64,000 nt of DNA from contig NZ_NFIN01000006.1 of the NCBI RefSeq assembly GCF_002161765.1, positions 62,001 through 126,000 of the forward strand, written 5' to 3'. The position numbers and the translations under genes were made by a program. This stretch comes from Bacteroides sp. An322 (GTDB lineage: Bacteria; Bacteroidota; Bacteroidia; Bacteroidales; Bacteroidaceae). Under the pieces are notes generated by a model, which saw only the letters and a list, made by a program, of their open reading frames with translations, had not been told where the DNA came from and did no database searches. Positions 9,652-18,780 of the stretch are shown here, piece after piece (within the stretch, counting starts at the first letter, position 1; every line of letters begins with the position of its first letter).

Positions 9652-10208
9652 TGAGTAATACTGCTAGCCTTAAGAAAGAATATGCAGAGCGTATTGCTCC
9701 TGCATTGAAGAATCAATTCCAGTATTCTTCGACTATGCAAATTCCTGTACTCAAGAAGATTGTAATCAATCAAGGTTTGGGTATGGCTGTTGCTGATAAG
9801 AAAATTATTGATGTTGCAATCAACGAGTTGACTGCTATTACTGGTCAGAAAGCTGTTGCAACAGTATCACGTAAGGATATCGCAAACTTCAAGTTGCGTA
9901 AGAAAATGCCGATTGGAGTGATGGTTACTTTGCGTCGTGAAAGAATGTACGAATTCCTTGAAAAACTTATTCGTGTGGCTTTGCCGCGTATCCGTGACTT
10001 TAAAGGTATCGAAAGTAAGTTTGATGGAAGAGGTAACTATACATTGGGTATTCAGGAACAGATTATCTTCCCTGAAATCAATATCGATGGCATTACCAAA
10101 ATTTTAGGAATGAACATTACTTTCGTAACTTCTGCTAAAACAGACGAAGAAGGTTATGCGCTGTTGAAGGAATTCGGTTTACCGTTTAAAAACGCTAAAA
10201 AAGACTGA
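9651..10208 (+). CDS. rplE: 50S ribosomal protein L5
   Basis: L5, 185 residues, binds 5S rRNA and touches the P-site tRNA. Conserved blocks [28 protein letters not shown] and [20 protein letters not shown] are intact. It is translationally coupled to rplX by a one-base overlap and followed by rpsN after 5 bases. Confidence 0.98.
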   Translation: MSNTASLKKEYAERIAPALKNQFQYSSTMQIPVLKKIVINQGLGMAVADKKIIDVAINELTAITGQKAVATVSRKDIANFKLRKKMPIGVMVTLRRERMYEFLEKLIRVALPRIRDFKGIESKFDGRGNYTLGIQEQIIFPEINIDGITKILGMNITFVTSAKTDEEGYALLKEFGLPFKNAKKD

Positions 10209-10213
10209 TAGAT

Positions 10214-10513
10214 ATGGCAAAAGAATCAATGAAAGCTCGTGAAGTTAGAAGAGCTAAGCTGGTAGCCAAATATGCAGAAAAACGTGCTGCTTTGAAGAAA
10301 ATTGTGAAATCAGGTGATCCGGTTGCAGCTTTCGAAGCATCTCAAAAATTGCAAGACCTGCCTAAGAACGCAAATCCGATCCGCTTGCACAACCGTTGTA
10401 AGTTGACGGGACGTCCTAAAGGCTATATGCGCCAGTTCGGAATTTCACGTATCCAATTCCGTGAAATGGCATCTAACGGACTTATTCCGGGTGTAAAAAA
10501 AGCAAGTTGGTAA
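10214..10513 (+). CDS. rpsN: 30S ribosomal protein S14, zinc-independent form
   Basis: This is the long, 99-residue S14. It lacks the two CxxC pairs of the short zinc form; only one cysteine is seen, in [14 protein letters not shown]. The C-terminal segment [20 protein letters not shown] is conserved. Together with the cysteine-poor L36 in this operon, it suggests ribosomal proteins adapted to low zinc. Confidence 0.97.
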   Translation: MAKESMKAREVRRAKLVAKYAEKRAALKKIVKSGDPVAAFEASQKLQDLPKNANPIRLHNRCKLTGRPKGYMRQFGISRIQFREMASNGLIPGVKKASW

Positions 10514-10526
10514 CGAGTGTTTATTA

Positions 10527-10560
10527 TTAAATATTGTCAGGGTAGTCCTGATTAATTTAA
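10527..10560 (+). promoter_or_regulatory. Candidate RNA hairpin before rpsH
   Basis: The 58-base rpsN-rpsH spacer folds into an outer stem TTAAAT/ATTTAA, a small internal loop, and an inner stem TCAGG/CCTGA closing GTAGT. S8, encoded next, represses the spc operon in E. coli through a helix with an AU-rich internal loop, though located at rplE there. The S8 link is inference from position; a processing site is an alternative. Confidence 0.3.
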
Positions 10561-10571
10561 CGATTAAATTT

Positions 10572-10967
10572 ATGACAGATCCAATCGCAGATTATCTCAC
10601 AAGGTTGAGAAATGCAATTAGTGCAAAGCACAGAGTTGTGGAAGTGCCTGCTTCAAATTTGAAAAAGGAAATTACAAAAATCCTGTTTGACAAAGGTTAC
10701 ATCCTGAATTACAAATTTGTTGAAGATGGTCCTCAGGGTACTATCAAAGTGGCTTTGAAGTATGATGCCGTTAATAAGGTGAATGCTATTAAAAAGCTGA
10801 TTAGAGTATCTACTCCGGGTATGCGTAAGTATACAGGTTACAAGGACATGCCGAGAGTTATTAACGGATTAGGTATTGCTATTATATCTACTTCCAAAGG
10901 TGTAATGACTGATAAAGAAGCTTCTGCTTTGAGAATAGGCGGCGAAGTTCTTTGTTATGTATATTAA
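10572..10967 (+). CDS. rpsH: 30S ribosomal protein S8
   Basis: This 131-residue protein is a complete S8, a primary 16S rRNA binder of the central domain. It begins MTDPIADYLTRLRNA and ends with the hallmark GVMTDKEASALRIGGEVLC. In E. coli it is the translational repressor of this gene cluster. The candidate hairpin at 10527-10560 lies directly upstream. Confidence 0.98.
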   Translation: MTDPIADYLTRLRNAISAKHRVVEVPASNLKKEITKILFDKGYILNYKFVEDGPQGTIKVALKYDAVNKVNAIKKLIRVSTPGMRKYTGYKDMPRVINGLGIAIISTSKGVMTDKEASALRIGGEVLCYVY

Positions 10968-10980
10968 TGGAGGGTAAGCT

Positions 10981-11550
10981 ATGTCAAGAATAGGTAAATT
11001 GCCAGTTGTTATTCCTGCAGGAGTGACTGTTACTCTGAAGGATAATGTAGTAAATGTGAAAGGGCCGAAAGGTGAGTTGAACCAATATGTGAATCCCGCT
11101 ATTGAAGTGACGATCGCAGATGGACATGTGGTGTTGAAAGAAAATGAAAATGAAATGCTTGACAATTTGAAACAGCGTCATGCATATCATGGCTTGTATC
11201 GTGCTTTGATTCACAATATGGTTGTGGGCGTTTCAGAAGGTTATAAAAAGGAACTGGAATTGGTCGGCGTAGGTTATCGTGCATCAAATAACGGTAATAT
11301 CATTGATTTTGCCTTGGGATATACGCATAATATTTTTATGCAGTTGCCTCCTGAAATCAAAGTAGAGACCAAATCTGAAAGAAATAAGAACCCTCTTATT
11401 ATCTTGGAATCTTGTGACAAACAACTGCTTGGTCAGGTTTGTGCAAAGATACGTTCTTTCCGTAAGCCTGAACCTTATAAAGGAAAAGGTATTAAGTTTG
11501 TTGGTGAAGAAATTCGTAGAAAGTCTGGTAAGTCGGCTGGTGCTAAATAA
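10981..11550 (+). CDS. rplF: 50S ribosomal protein L6
   Basis: L6, 189 residues, has two repeated alpha/beta domains and sits near the sarcin-ricin loop. MSRIGKLPVVIPAGV is the usual start, and the C-terminal RSFRKPEPYKGKGIKF is the family signature. A purine-rich GGAGGG precedes the ATG, one of the few recognisable Shine-Dalgarno sites in the operon. Confidence 0.98.
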   Translation: MSRIGKLPVVIPAGVTVTLKDNVVNVKGPKGELNQYVNPAIEVTIADGHVVLKENENEMLDNLKQRHAYHGLYRALIHNMVVGVSEGYKKELELVGVGYRASNNGNIIDFALGYTHNIFMQLPPEIKVETKSERNKNPLIILESCDKQLLGQVCAKIRSFRKPEPYKGKGIKFVGEEIRRKSGKSAGAK

Positions 11551-11571
11551 TTCTTATAAAATCGAATAATT

Positions 11572-11913
11572 ATGACAACAAAAATAGAAAGACGAATCAA
11601 GATTAAATATAGAGTACGCAACAAGATTTCTGGTACTCCGGAACGTCCGCGTATGAGCGTTTTCAGAAGCAATAAGCAGATTTATGTTCAAGTTATTGAT
11701 GACCTGAACGGAAAGACTTTAGCTGCTGCCTCTTCTTTGGGTATGGCTACCATGCCTAAAAAGGAACAAGCTGCTAAGGTAGGTGAGCTGATTGCTAAAA
11801 AAGCACAGGAAGCTGGAATTACGACTGTCGTATTCGACCGTAATGGTTACTTGTATCATGGGAGAGTAAAGGAAGTAGCTGATGCTGCTCGTAACGGTGG
11901 ACTTAAATTTTAA
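11572..11913 (+). CDS. rplR: 50S ribosomal protein L18
   Basis: L18, 113 residues, carries 5S rRNA into the large subunit together with L5. The segments [18 protein letters not shown] and [20 protein letters not shown] are diagnostic. It lies 21 bases after rplF and 6 bases before rpsE. Confidence 0.98.
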   Translation: MTTKIERRIKIKYRVRNKISGTPERPRMSVFRSNKQIYVQVIDDLNGKTLAAASSLGMATMPKKEQAAKVGELIAKKAQEAGITTVVFDRNGYLYHGRVKEVADAARNGGLKF

Positions 11914-11919
11914 TGAATT

Positions 11920-12435
11920 ATGGCAGTTAATAACAGAGTTAAGATCACTAGTGATATTGAGTTAAAAGACAGACTGGTTGCTATAAACCGTGTAACTAAG
12001 GTTACAAAAGGTGGTAGAACTTTTAGTTTTGCTGCAATTGTAGTAGTAGGAAATGAAGACGGTGTTATAGGCTGGGGTCTTGGAAAAGCAGGTGAAGTAA
12101 CAACTGCGATTGCTAAAGGTGTAGAAGCTGCAAAGAAGAACCTGACACGTGTTCCTGTTTTGAAGGGTACTGTACCTCACGAACAGAGTGCTAAATTCGG
12201 CGGTGCTCAGGTTTTCATTAAACCGGCTTCGACTGGTACCGGTGTAGTGGCAGGAGGTGCAATGCGTGCTGTATTGGAAAGTGTAGGTGTTACCGATGTT
12301 TTGGCTAAGTCTAAAGGCTCATCTAACCCTCATAACCTTGTGAAAGCTACAATCCTTGCTTTGAGTGAAATGCGTGATGCACGTATGGTAGCTCAAAACA
12401 GAGGCGTAAGTTTGGATAAAGTATTTAGAGGATAA
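11920..12435 (+). CDS. rpsE: 30S ribosomal protein S5
   Basis: S5, 171 residues, helps set decoding accuracy and mRNA helicase activity. It has an N-terminal double-stranded-RNA-binding fold ([17 protein letters not shown], then [10 protein letters not shown]) and a C-terminal domain with [19 protein letters not shown]. The spectinomycin loop region (VTKGGR) appears wild type. Confidence 0.98.
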   Translation: MAVNNRVKITSDIELKDRLVAINRVTKVTKGGRTFSFAAIVVVGNEDGVIGWGLGKAGEVTTAIAKGVEAAKKNLTRVPVLKGTVPHEQSAKFGGAQVFIKPASTGTGVVAGGAMRAVLESVGVTDVLAKSKGSSNPHNLVKATILALSEMRDARMVAQNRGVSLDKVFRG

Positions 12436-12447
12436 GGAGGTTTGTAT

Positions 12448-12624
12448 ATGTCAACTATTAAGATTAAACAAGTTAAAAGTAGAATTGGTGCTCCCGCAAC
12501 TCAAAAGAGAACATTGGATGCACTGGGACTTCGTAAATTGAATCATATGGTTGAACGTGAAGCTACTCCTTCAGTTCTGGGTATGGTTGAAAAGGTAAAG
12601 CACCTTGTTACAGTCATTAAGTAA
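12448..12624 (+). CDS. rpmD: 50S ribosomal protein L30
   Basis: L30 is a small 5S-proximal protein of the large subunit, 58 residues here. I placed the start at ATG 12448, because AAGGAGG at 12434-12440 lies 7 bases upstream and the protein then begins MSTIKIKQVKSRIG. A TTG at 12442 in frame is less likely. The block RTLDALGLRKLNHMVER is typical. Confidence 0.97.
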   Translation: MSTIKIKQVKSRIGAPATQKRTLDALGLRKLNHMVEREATPSVLGMVEKVKHLVTVIK

Positions 12625-12648
12625 TAATTAATAAAGAATTTTGCAATT

Positions 12649-13095
12649 ATGAATTTAAATAGTTTACGTCCTGCAGCTGGTTCTACTAAGGCTAGAAAAA
12701 GAGTTGGTCGTGGTGCCGGTTCTGGTTTAGGTGGTACTTCTACAAGAGGACATAAAGGAGCAAAATCAAGATCGGGTTATTCTAAAAAGATCGGTTTTGA
12801 AGGAGGTCAGATGCCGCTTCAGCGCCGTGTCCCCAAATTTGGTTTTAAGAATATTAATCGTATTGAATACAAGGCTATCAATCTGGAAACTGTTCAAAGC
12901 TTGGCTACAGCTAAGAATCTGTCAAAGGTTGGTGTAAATGACTTGATTGAAGCCGGTTTTATTTCTTCTAATCAATTAGTGAAAGTTCTTGGTAACGGTA
13001 GTTTAACTACGAAGCTCGATGTAGAAGCTCATGCTTTTTCAAAGAGTGCAGTAGCTGCAATCGAAGCCGTTGGTGGTAATGCAGTAAAACTCTGA
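12649..13095 (+). CDS. rplO: 50S ribosomal protein L15
   Basis: L15, 148 residues, is a late-assembly protein with a long basic, glycine-rich N-terminal tail (GRGAGSGLGGTSTRGHKGAK) that threads into 23S rRNA. The signature FEGGQMPLQRRVPKFGF follows. It lies just upstream of secY, with 4 bases between, the conserved spc arrangement. Confidence 0.98.
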   Translation: MNLNSLRPAAGSTKARKRVGRGAGSGLGGTSTRGHKGAKSRSGYSKKIGFEGGQMPLQRRVPKFGFKNINRIEYKAINLETVQSLATAKNLSKVGVNDLIEAGFISSNQLVKVLGNGSLTTKLDVEAHAFSKSAVAAIEAVGGNAVKL

Positions 13096-13099
13096 TTCA

Positions 13100-14443
13100 A
13101 TGAGAAAATCTATTGAAACATTAAAGAACATATGGAATATTGAGGATCTGAGACAGCGGATCCTCATTACTATATTGTTTGTCGCAATCTACAGATTCGG
13201 TTCGTATGTGGTTCTTCCAGGTATCAATCCTGATATGTTGTCAAAATTGCATGAACAAACAAGTGAAGGTCTTCTTGCCTTGTTGAACATGTTCTCTGGT
13301 GGAGCTTTTTCCAATGCATCTATTTTTGCGTTGGGAATTATGCCGTACATCTCTGCATCCATTGTGATTCAGTTGTTGGCGATTGCAGTTCCTTATTTCC
13401 AGAAACTACAGCGTGAAGGTGAGAGTGGACGTAGGAAAATTAATCAGTATACACGTATTCTGACAATTTTCATTTTGATTTTCCAGGCACCATCTTATCT
13501 GATCAACTTGAAAATGCAGGCAGGTCCGGCTCTTAATGCTTCATTAGATTGGACTTTCTTTATTATTACTTCTACCATCATTTTGGCAGCTGGAAGTATG
13601 TTTATCTTATGGCTGGGTGAAAGAATCACGGATAAAGGTATAGGAAACGGTATATCGTTGATTATCATGATTGGTATCATTGCTCGTCTTCCTCAAGCTT
13701 TTTCGGGTGAATTCGTTTCCCGCCTTGCTTCACCGGGAGCTGGTGGTATCATTATGTTCTTGTTGGAAATTGTGGTGTTGATTTTGGTAATCGCTGCTGC
13801 AATTCTCTTGGTGCAAGGTGTCCGTAAAATCCCTGTGCAATATGCGAAACGTATTGTCGGGAACAAGCAATATGGTGGTGCAAGACAATATATTCCTTTG
13901 AAGGTAAATGCTGCAAATGTAATGCCGATCATTTTTGCGCAGGCTATTATGTTTATTCCTATTACTTTTATCGGATTTTCAAATGTAGCTTCAGCAAGCG
14001 GTATCGCACGTGCTTTTGTTGACCATACTAGTTTTTGGTACAATTTGGTATTTGCTATTTTGATTATTGTATTTACGTGGTTTTATACTGCCATTACAAT
14101 TAATCCGACGCAAATGGCTGAAGACATGAAGCGGAATAATGGCTTTATTCCAGGAATCAAACCAGGAAAAAGTACTGCAGATTATATTGATACGATTATG
14201 TCTCGTATTACTTTGCCGGGTTCTTTATTCTTGGCTATTATTGCTATCCTTCCTGCATTTGCCGGTATTTTCGGGGTTCAAGCTGAGTTTGCGCAATTCT
14301 TTGGCGGTACGTCTTTGTTGATTCTTGTAGGTGTTGTACTTGATACTTTGCAACAAGTAGAAAGTCATTTATTGATGCGTCATTATGATGGTCTGTTAAG
14401 TTCTGGAAGAATTAGAGGCCGTTCAGGCGTAGCTGCATATTAA
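13100..14443 (+). CDS. secY: Preprotein translocase subunit SecY
   Basis: SecY forms the protein-conducting channel of the inner membrane with SecE and SecG. The 447-residue protein has ten hydrophobic segments, a plug-region pattern after the first one (GGAFSNASIFALGIMPYI), and the cytosolic loop PVQYAKRIVGNKQYGG that contacts SecA and the ribosome. The C-terminus ends in a basic region RIRGRSGVAAY. It is co-transcribed with the ribosomal genes, as in most bacteria. Confidence 0.98.
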   Translation: MRKSIETLKNIWNIEDLRQRILITILFVAIYRFGSYVVLPGINPDMLSKLHEQTSEGLLALLNMFSGGAFSNASIFALGIMPYISASIVIQLLAIAVPYFQKLQREGESGRRKINQYTRILTIFILIFQAPSYLINLKMQAGPALNASLDWTFFIITSTIILAAGSMFILWLGERITDKGIGNGISLIIMIGIIARLPQAFSGEFVSRLASPGAGGIIMFLLEIVVLILVIAAAILLVQGVRKIPVQYAKRIVGNKQYGGARQYIPLKVNAANVMPIIFAQAIMFIPITFIGFSNVASASGIARAFVDHTSFWYNLVFAILIIVFTWFYTAITINPTQMAEDMKRNNGFIPGIKPGKSTADYIDTIMSRITLPGSLFLAIIAILPAFAGIFGVQAEFAQFFGGTSLLILVGVVLDTLQQVESHLLMRHYDGLLSSGRIRGRSGVAAY

Positions 14444-14454
14444 TTGCATTCAAT

Positions 14455-15249
14455 ATGATATTTCTAAAAACAGATGATGAAATAGAATTGTTACGCCAAA
14501 GTAATCTCCTTGTGGGGAGAACTTTGGCTGAACTTGCTAAGTTAATAAAGCCGGGGATTACGACAAGGCAACTTGATAAAGTAGCAGAAGAGTTTATCCG
14601 AGACCATGGTGCTGTTCCTACTTTCAAGGGATTTCCTAATCCTTATGGCGGTCCTTTTCCAGGTTCAATCTGTACTTCTGTAAATGATCAGGTTGTACAT
14701 GGTATTCCTAATGATAATCCTTTAAAGGATGGGGATATTATTTCGATTGACTGTGGAACATATATGAACGGGTATTGCGGAGATTCTGCGTATACATTTT
14801 GTGTCGGTGAAGTAGAACCTGAAATCTTGGCTCTTTTGACAACAACAAAAGAGGCTTTATACAAAGGAATTGAAAATGCTGTTCATGGGAAGCGATTAGG
14901 AGATATTGGGTATGCTATTCAGCAACATTGCGAGGCTCATTCGTATGGTGTTGTCCGTGAATTTGTCGGACATGGAATAGGTAAAGAAATGCACGAAGAC
15001 CCTCCTGTCCCTAATTACGGAAAACGCGGTACTGGCACTTTGTTGAAGAAAGGGATGTGTATAGCTATTGAACCTATGATTACATTAGGGGATAAGCAAA
15101 TTGTTATGGAGAACGATCGTTGGACTATTCGGACGCGTGACCATAAATGTGCAGCCCATTTTGAACATACGGTAGCAGTTGGTTTAGGTAAAGCTGACAT
15201 TCTATCATCGTTTGAATATATAGAAGAAGTATTGAAAAATAACAGATAA
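14455..15249 (+). CDS. map: Methionine aminopeptidase, type I
   Basis: This enzyme removes the initiator methionine from new proteins. The 264-residue protein has the pita-bread fold with all five metal ligands visible: D99 and D110 (DCGTYMNGYCGD), H173 (GHGIG), E206 (IEPM) and E237 (EHTV). No SH3-like or zinc-finger extension is present, which fits type Ia. Its place between secY and infA is conserved in Bacteroidetes and Firmicutes. Confidence 0.97.
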   Translation: MIFLKTDDEIELLRQSNLLVGRTLAELAKLIKPGITTRQLDKVAEEFIRDHGAVPTFKGFPNPYGGPFPGSICTSVNDQVVHGIPNDNPLKDGDIISIDCGTYMNGYCGDSAYTFCVGEVEPEILALLTTTKEALYKGIENAVHGKRLGDIGYAIQQHCEAHSYGVVREFVGHGIGKEMHEDPPVPNYGKRGTGTLLKKGMCIAIEPMITLGDKQIVMENDRWTIRTRDHKCAAHFEHTVAVGLGKADILSSFEYIEEVLKNNR

Positions 15250-15257
15250 ATTAATAT

Positions 15258-15476
15258 ATGGCAAAACAATCTGCAATTGAACAAGATGGAGTTATCGTAG
15301 AAGCATTGTCAAATGCAATGTTTCGTGTAGAGCTGGAAAATGGACATGAAATTACTGCTCATATTTCCGGGAAGATGAGAATGCATTATATTAAAATATT
15401 GCCGGGTGATAAGGTGCGTGTTGAAATGTCTCCTTATGACTTATCAAAAGGAAGAATCGTGTTTAGATATAAATAA
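15258..15476 (+). CDS. infA: Translation initiation factor IF-1
   Basis: IF-1 is a 72-residue OB-fold protein that occupies the ribosomal A site during initiation. The sequence [32 protein letters not shown] and [15 protein letters not shown] covers the whole family without gaps. It starts 8 bases after map and is followed by rpmJ. Confidence 0.98.
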   Translation: MAKQSAIEQDGVIVEALSNAMFRVELENGHEITAHISGKMRMHYIKILPGDKVRVEMSPYDLSKGRIVFRYK

Positions 15477-15490
15477 AAAAGAAAATAGAT

Positions 15491-15607
15491 ATGAAAGTAA
15501 GAGCATCATTAAAAAAACGTACGCCGGATTGCAAAATCGTGAGACGTAATGGCCGTTTGTATGTTATTAATAAGAAAAATCCTAAGTATAAACAACGTCA
15601 AGGATAA
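15491..15607 (+). CDS. rpmJ: 50S ribosomal protein L36, zinc-free type
   Basis: This 38-residue gene starts [10 protein letters not shown] and ends KYKQRQG, both diagnostic for L36. The common form binds zinc through three cysteines and a histidine; here only the cysteine at residue 14 remains, and the other positions are threonine, asparagine and non-histidine residues. It is therefore a zinc-independent L36. It sits between infA and rpsM, its standard place, and is short enough to be missed by length cut-offs. Confidence 0.96.
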   Translation: MKVRASLKKRTPDCKIVRRNGRLYVINKKNPKYKQRQG

Positions 15608-15644
15608 TTTATTATTATTTTTGCAGAAAAAATAATTTAAGTAT

Positions 15645-16025
15645 ATGGCTATAAGAATAGTTGGTGTAGATTTACCTCAAAATAAGAGAGGTGAGATTGC
15701 GTTGACATACATTTTTGGTATCGGACGCAGTAGTTCAGCGAAAATTTTGGATAAGGCAGGTGTTGACCGTGATCTGAAAGTTAAAGATTGGACTGATGAT
15801 CAGGCTGCTAAAATTCGTGAGATTATTGGTGCTGAATATAAAGTGGAAGGTGATCTTCGTTCAGAAGTCCAGTTGAACATTAAACGATTAATGGATATAG
15901 GATGCTATCGTGGTGTTCGTCATCGTTTGGGTCTTCCTGTAAGAGGTCAGAGCACAAAGAATAATGCTCGTACACGTAAGGGAAGAAAGAAAACTGTTGC
16001 AAATAAGAAAAAAGCTACTAAATAA
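15645..16025 (+). CDS. rpsM: 30S ribosomal protein S13
   Basis: S13, 126 residues, forms head-domain bridges to the large subunit and contacts P-site tRNA. It begins [15 protein letters not shown] and has the helix-two-turns-helix block [15 protein letters not shown] followed by a basic tail with NNARTRKG. It opens the alpha cluster, 37 bases after rpmJ. Confidence 0.98.
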   Translation: MAIRIVGVDLPQNKRGEIALTYIFGIGRSSSAKILDKAGVDRDLKVKDWTDDQAAKIREIIGAEYKVEGDLRSEVQLNIKRLMDIGCYRGVRHRLGLPVRGQSTKNNARTRKGRKKTVANKKKATK

Positions 16026-16036
16026 TAATTGTTGAT

Positions 16037-16426
16037 ATGGCAAAAAAAACAGTCGCAGCTAAAAAAAGAAATGTGAAAGTCGATGCGAATGGACAGTTAC
16101 ATGTACATTCATCATTTAACAACATTATCGTTTCTTTGGCAAACAGTGAAGGTCAGATCATTTCATGGTCTTCAGCTGGAAAGATGGGATTCAGAGGTTC
16201 TAAGAAGAACACTCCTTATGCAGCTCAAATGGCTGCTCAAGATTGTGCAAAAGTGGCATACGATCTTGGCTTGAGAAAAGTGAAAGCTTATGTGAAAGGT
16301 CCTGGTAACGGACGTGAGTCTGCTATCCGTACGGTACATGGTGCTGGAATTGAAGTTACTGAAATTATTGATGTAACTCCATTACCTCATAACGGTTGTC
16401 GTCCTCCGAAGAGAAGAAGAGTATAA
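16037..16426 (+). CDS. rpsK: 30S ribosomal protein S11
   Basis: S11, 129 residues, lies on the 30S platform near the Shine-Dalgarno helix. The core blocks [32 protein letters not shown] and the ending [15 protein letters not shown] are classic. It is followed by an unusually long, foldable spacer before rpsD. Confidence 0.98.
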   Translation: MAKKTVAAKKRNVKVDANGQLHVHSSFNNIIVSLANSEGQIISWSSAGKMGFRGSKKNTPYAAQMAAQDCAKVAYDLGLRKVKAYVKGPGNGRESAIRTVHGAGIEVTEIIDVTPLPHNGCRPPKRRRV

Positions 16427-16453
16427 TCAATTAGAGATAACCTATTTAAATGT

Positions 16454-16520
16454 AACTTGATTTTGTTAAATAATTGGATTGCACTTCCTTTCTGTAATCG
16501 CGGCTGCAACAAATTGAGTT
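16454..16520 (+). promoter_or_regulatory. Candidate structured RNA leader upstream of rpsD (possible S4 target)
   Basis: The rpsK-rpsD spacer is 126 bases. Bases 16454-16467 pair with 16508-16520 in a 13-bp stem with one bulged U and two G-U pairs, and GATTGC (16477-16482) pairs with GTAATC (16494-16499) inside it. S4 is encoded immediately downstream, and S4 represses its own genes through mRNA structures in both E. coli and Bacillus. The S4 role is inferred; no known leader motif was matched. Confidence 0.45.
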
Positions 16521-16552
16521 CATGAGTAACAATTAATTTTAAATTAAAGAAA

Positions 16553-17158
16553 ATGGCTAGATATACTGGACCAAAAACAAGAATTGCGCGTAAATTCGGT
16601 GAAGCAATCTTTGGAGCTGATAAAGTTTTGTCTAAGAAAAACTATCCTCCAGGACAACATGGAAATACTCGCCGCAGAAAGACTTCTGAATATGGAGTCA
16701 TGTTGGCTGAGAAACAAAAAGCTAAATATACTTACGGTGTATTGGAAAAACAATTCCGTAATTTGTTTGAGAAAGCAGCAAGTATGAATGGTATTACCGG
16801 TGAAATCTTGTTGCAGAGTCTTGAATGTCGTTTGGATAATGTTGTGTTCCGTTTGGGTATTGCTCCTACTCGTGCTGCAGCTCGCCAATTGGTAGGTCAT
16901 AAGCATATTACTGTGGATGGCAAAGTGGTAAATATTCCTTCTTTTGCTGTTAAGCCCGGACAGTTGGTAGGTGTGCGTGAAAAATCTAAGTCTTTGGAAG
17001 TTATTGCAAACTCTTTGGCTGGATTCAATCATAGCAAATATCCTTGGTTGGAATGGGATGAAAACTCAAAAACAGGCAAGCTGTTGCATGTTCCGGAAAG
17101 AGCAGACATTCCTGAAAACATTAAAGAACACATGATCGTAGAATTGTACTCTAAATAA
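16553..17158 (+). CDS. rpsD: 30S ribosomal protein S4
   Basis: S4, 201 residues, initiates assembly of the 30S body and affects accuracy. It begins [17 protein letters not shown] and contains an S4 RNA-binding domain ([19 protein letters not shown], then [16 protein letters not shown]). No zinc-binding cysteine cluster is present near the N-terminus, in line with the other zinc-free proteins of this operon. The preceding 126-base spacer may be an autoregulatory site. Confidence 0.98.
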   Translation: MARYTGPKTRIARKFGEAIFGADKVLSKKNYPPGQHGNTRRRKTSEYGVMLAEKQKAKYTYGVLEKQFRNLFEKAASMNGITGEILLQSLECRLDNVVFRLGIAPTRAAARQLVGHKHITVDGKVVNIPSFAVKPGQLVGVREKSKSLEVIANSLAGFNHSKYPWLEWDENSKTGKLLHVPERADIPENIKEHMIVELYSK

Positions 17159-17171
17159 AATAATTAATTTC

Positions 17172-18164
17172 ATGGCGATATTAGCATTTCAAAAACCTGA
17201 TAAAGTATTAATGTTGGAAGCGGATTCTAAATTTGGAAAGTTTGAATTCCGTCCGCTTGAACCCGGTTTCGGTATTACCGTTGGTAATGCTTTACGCCGT
17301 ATTCTTCTTTCTTCGCTGGAAGGTTATGCGATTAACACGATTCATATTGAAGGTGTTGAACATGAGTTTGCGACCGTCCCCGGAGTTAAGGAGGATGTCA
17401 CTAACATTATCTTGAACCTGAAACAAGTACGGTTCAAGCAAATAGTTGAGGAATTCGAAAACGAAAAGGTAAGCATTACCGTTGAGAATTCTACTGAATT
17501 TAAGGCAGGAGATATTGGTAAGTATTTGACCGGATTTGAAGTGTTAAATCCTGAATTAGTTATTTGCCATTTAGATTCAAAAGCAACTATGCAGATAGAT
17601 CTTACAATCAACAAAGGTCGTGGATATGTACCGGCTGATGAAAACCGTGAGTTCTGCACCGATGTGAATGTAATTCCTATCGATTCTATTTACACGCCGA
17701 TTCGTAATGTTAAATATGCGGTAGAAAACTATCGTGTAGAACAAAAAACCGACTACGAAAAGTTGGTACTGGAGATTACGACGGATGGTTCCATTCACCC
17801 GAAAGAAGCGCTGAAAGAAGCTGCAAAGATTCTGATTTATCACTTTATGTTGTTCTCTGATGAAAAGATTACATTGGAAACTTCAGATGCTGATGGTAAT
17901 GAAGAATTTGATGAAGAAGTTTTGCACATGCGCCAGTTGCTGAAGACCAAGTTGGTTGATATGGACTTGTCAGTTCGTGCACTAAACTGTTTGAAAGCTG
18001 CTGATGTAGAAACATTAGGAGATTTGGTACAGTTTAATAAGACCGATTTGTTGAAATTCCGTAACTTCGGTAAGAAATCGCTCACGGAGCTTGATGATTT
18101 GCTCGAGAGTCTGAATCTGTCGTTTGGAACAGATATTTCTAAGTATAAATTAGATAAAGAATAA
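17172..18164 (+). CDS. rpoA: DNA-directed RNA polymerase subunit alpha
   Basis: The alpha subunit (330 residues) dimerises to start RNA polymerase assembly. The N-terminal domain has the [20 protein letters not shown] motif. After an acidic linker ([11 protein letters not shown]) comes the C-terminal domain ([20 protein letters not shown], then [15 protein letters not shown]), which touches upstream DNA and activators. It lies between rpsD and rplQ, the conserved alpha-operon order. Confidence 0.98.
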   Translation: MAILAFQKPDKVLMLEADSKFGKFEFRPLEPGFGITVGNALRRILLSSLEGYAINTIHIEGVEHEFATVPGVKEDVTNIILNLKQVRFKQIVEEFENEKVSITVENSTEFKAGDIGKYLTGFEVLNPELVICHLDSKATMQIDLTINKGRGYVPADENREFCTDVNVIPIDSIYTPIRNVKYAVENYRVEQKTDYEKLVLEITTDGSIHPKEALKEAAKILIYHFMLFSDEKITLETSDADGNEEFDEEVLHMRQLLKTKLVDMDLSVRALNCLKAADVETLGDLVQFNKTDLLKFRNFGKKSLTELDDLLESLNLSFGTDISKYKLDKE

Positions 18165-18167
18165 AAA

Positions 18168-18671
18168 ATGAGACACAATAAGAAATTTAACCATTTAGGT
18201 CGTACTGCTTCTCACAGACACGCTATGTTGTCTAATATGGCATGTTCTTTGATTAAGCACAAAAGAATCACTACGACTGTTGCGAAGGCTAAAGCTTTGA
18301 AGAAGTTCGTTGAACCGTTGATCACTCGTTCTAAAGATGATACAACTAATTCACGCCGTGTGGTGTTCAGCTATTTGCAAGACAAATACGTTGTAACCGA
18401 ACTTTTCAAGGAAATCTCTGTAAAGGTTGCAGACCGTCCGGGTGGATACACTCGTATTATCAAGACTGGTCACCGTTTGGGTGATAACGCAGAAATGTGT
18501 TTTATCGAATTGGTTGACTACAATGAAAATATGGCTAAGACCGCTACTAAGAAGACTACTCGCACACGTCGTTCGAAAAAGTCTGCATCTGCAGCTACTG
18601 CTGAAGCTCCTGTAGCAGAAGCAACTGCAACTGAAGCACCGACTACAGAGGAAGCCCCTAAAGCTGAATAA
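18168..18671 (+). CDS. rplQ: 50S ribosomal protein L17 with low-complexity C-terminal tail
   Basis: L17 sits near the exit tunnel. Residues 1-120 are the standard protein ([20 protein letters not shown] through the [15 protein letters not shown] block). Residues from about 123 to 167 are an added tail, first basic ([11 protein letters not shown]) and then made of alanine, threonine, glutamate and proline. Such tails are common in Bacteroidetes L17; their role is unknown. It is the last gene of the operon and is followed by a strong terminator. Confidence 0.97.
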   Translation: MRHNKKFNHLGRTASHRHAMLSNMACSLIKHKRITTTVAKAKALKKFVEPLITRSKDDTTNSRRVVFSYLQDKYVVTELFKEISVKVADRPGGYTRIIKTGHRLGDNAEMCFIELVDYNENMAKTATKKTTRTRRSKKSASAATAEAPVAEATATEAPTTEEAPKAE

Positions 18672-18696
18672 TTCTGTAAATGCTATATAATTTAAG

Positions 18697-18730
18697 AAAA
18701 CCGGAGTCAATTAAAGATTCCGGTTTTTTT
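18697..18730 (+). terminator. Rho-independent terminator of the ribosomal operon
   Basis: AAAACCGGAGTC and GATTCCGGTTTT form a stem around a 7-base loop, followed by a run of T residues at 18724-18730. It lies 26 bases after the rplQ stop. Confidence 0.9.
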
Positions 18731-18780
18731 ATGCGTTATTTTTCGTGTTTTGTATTTTTGTGTAAAAAGAATGTGTGGAT

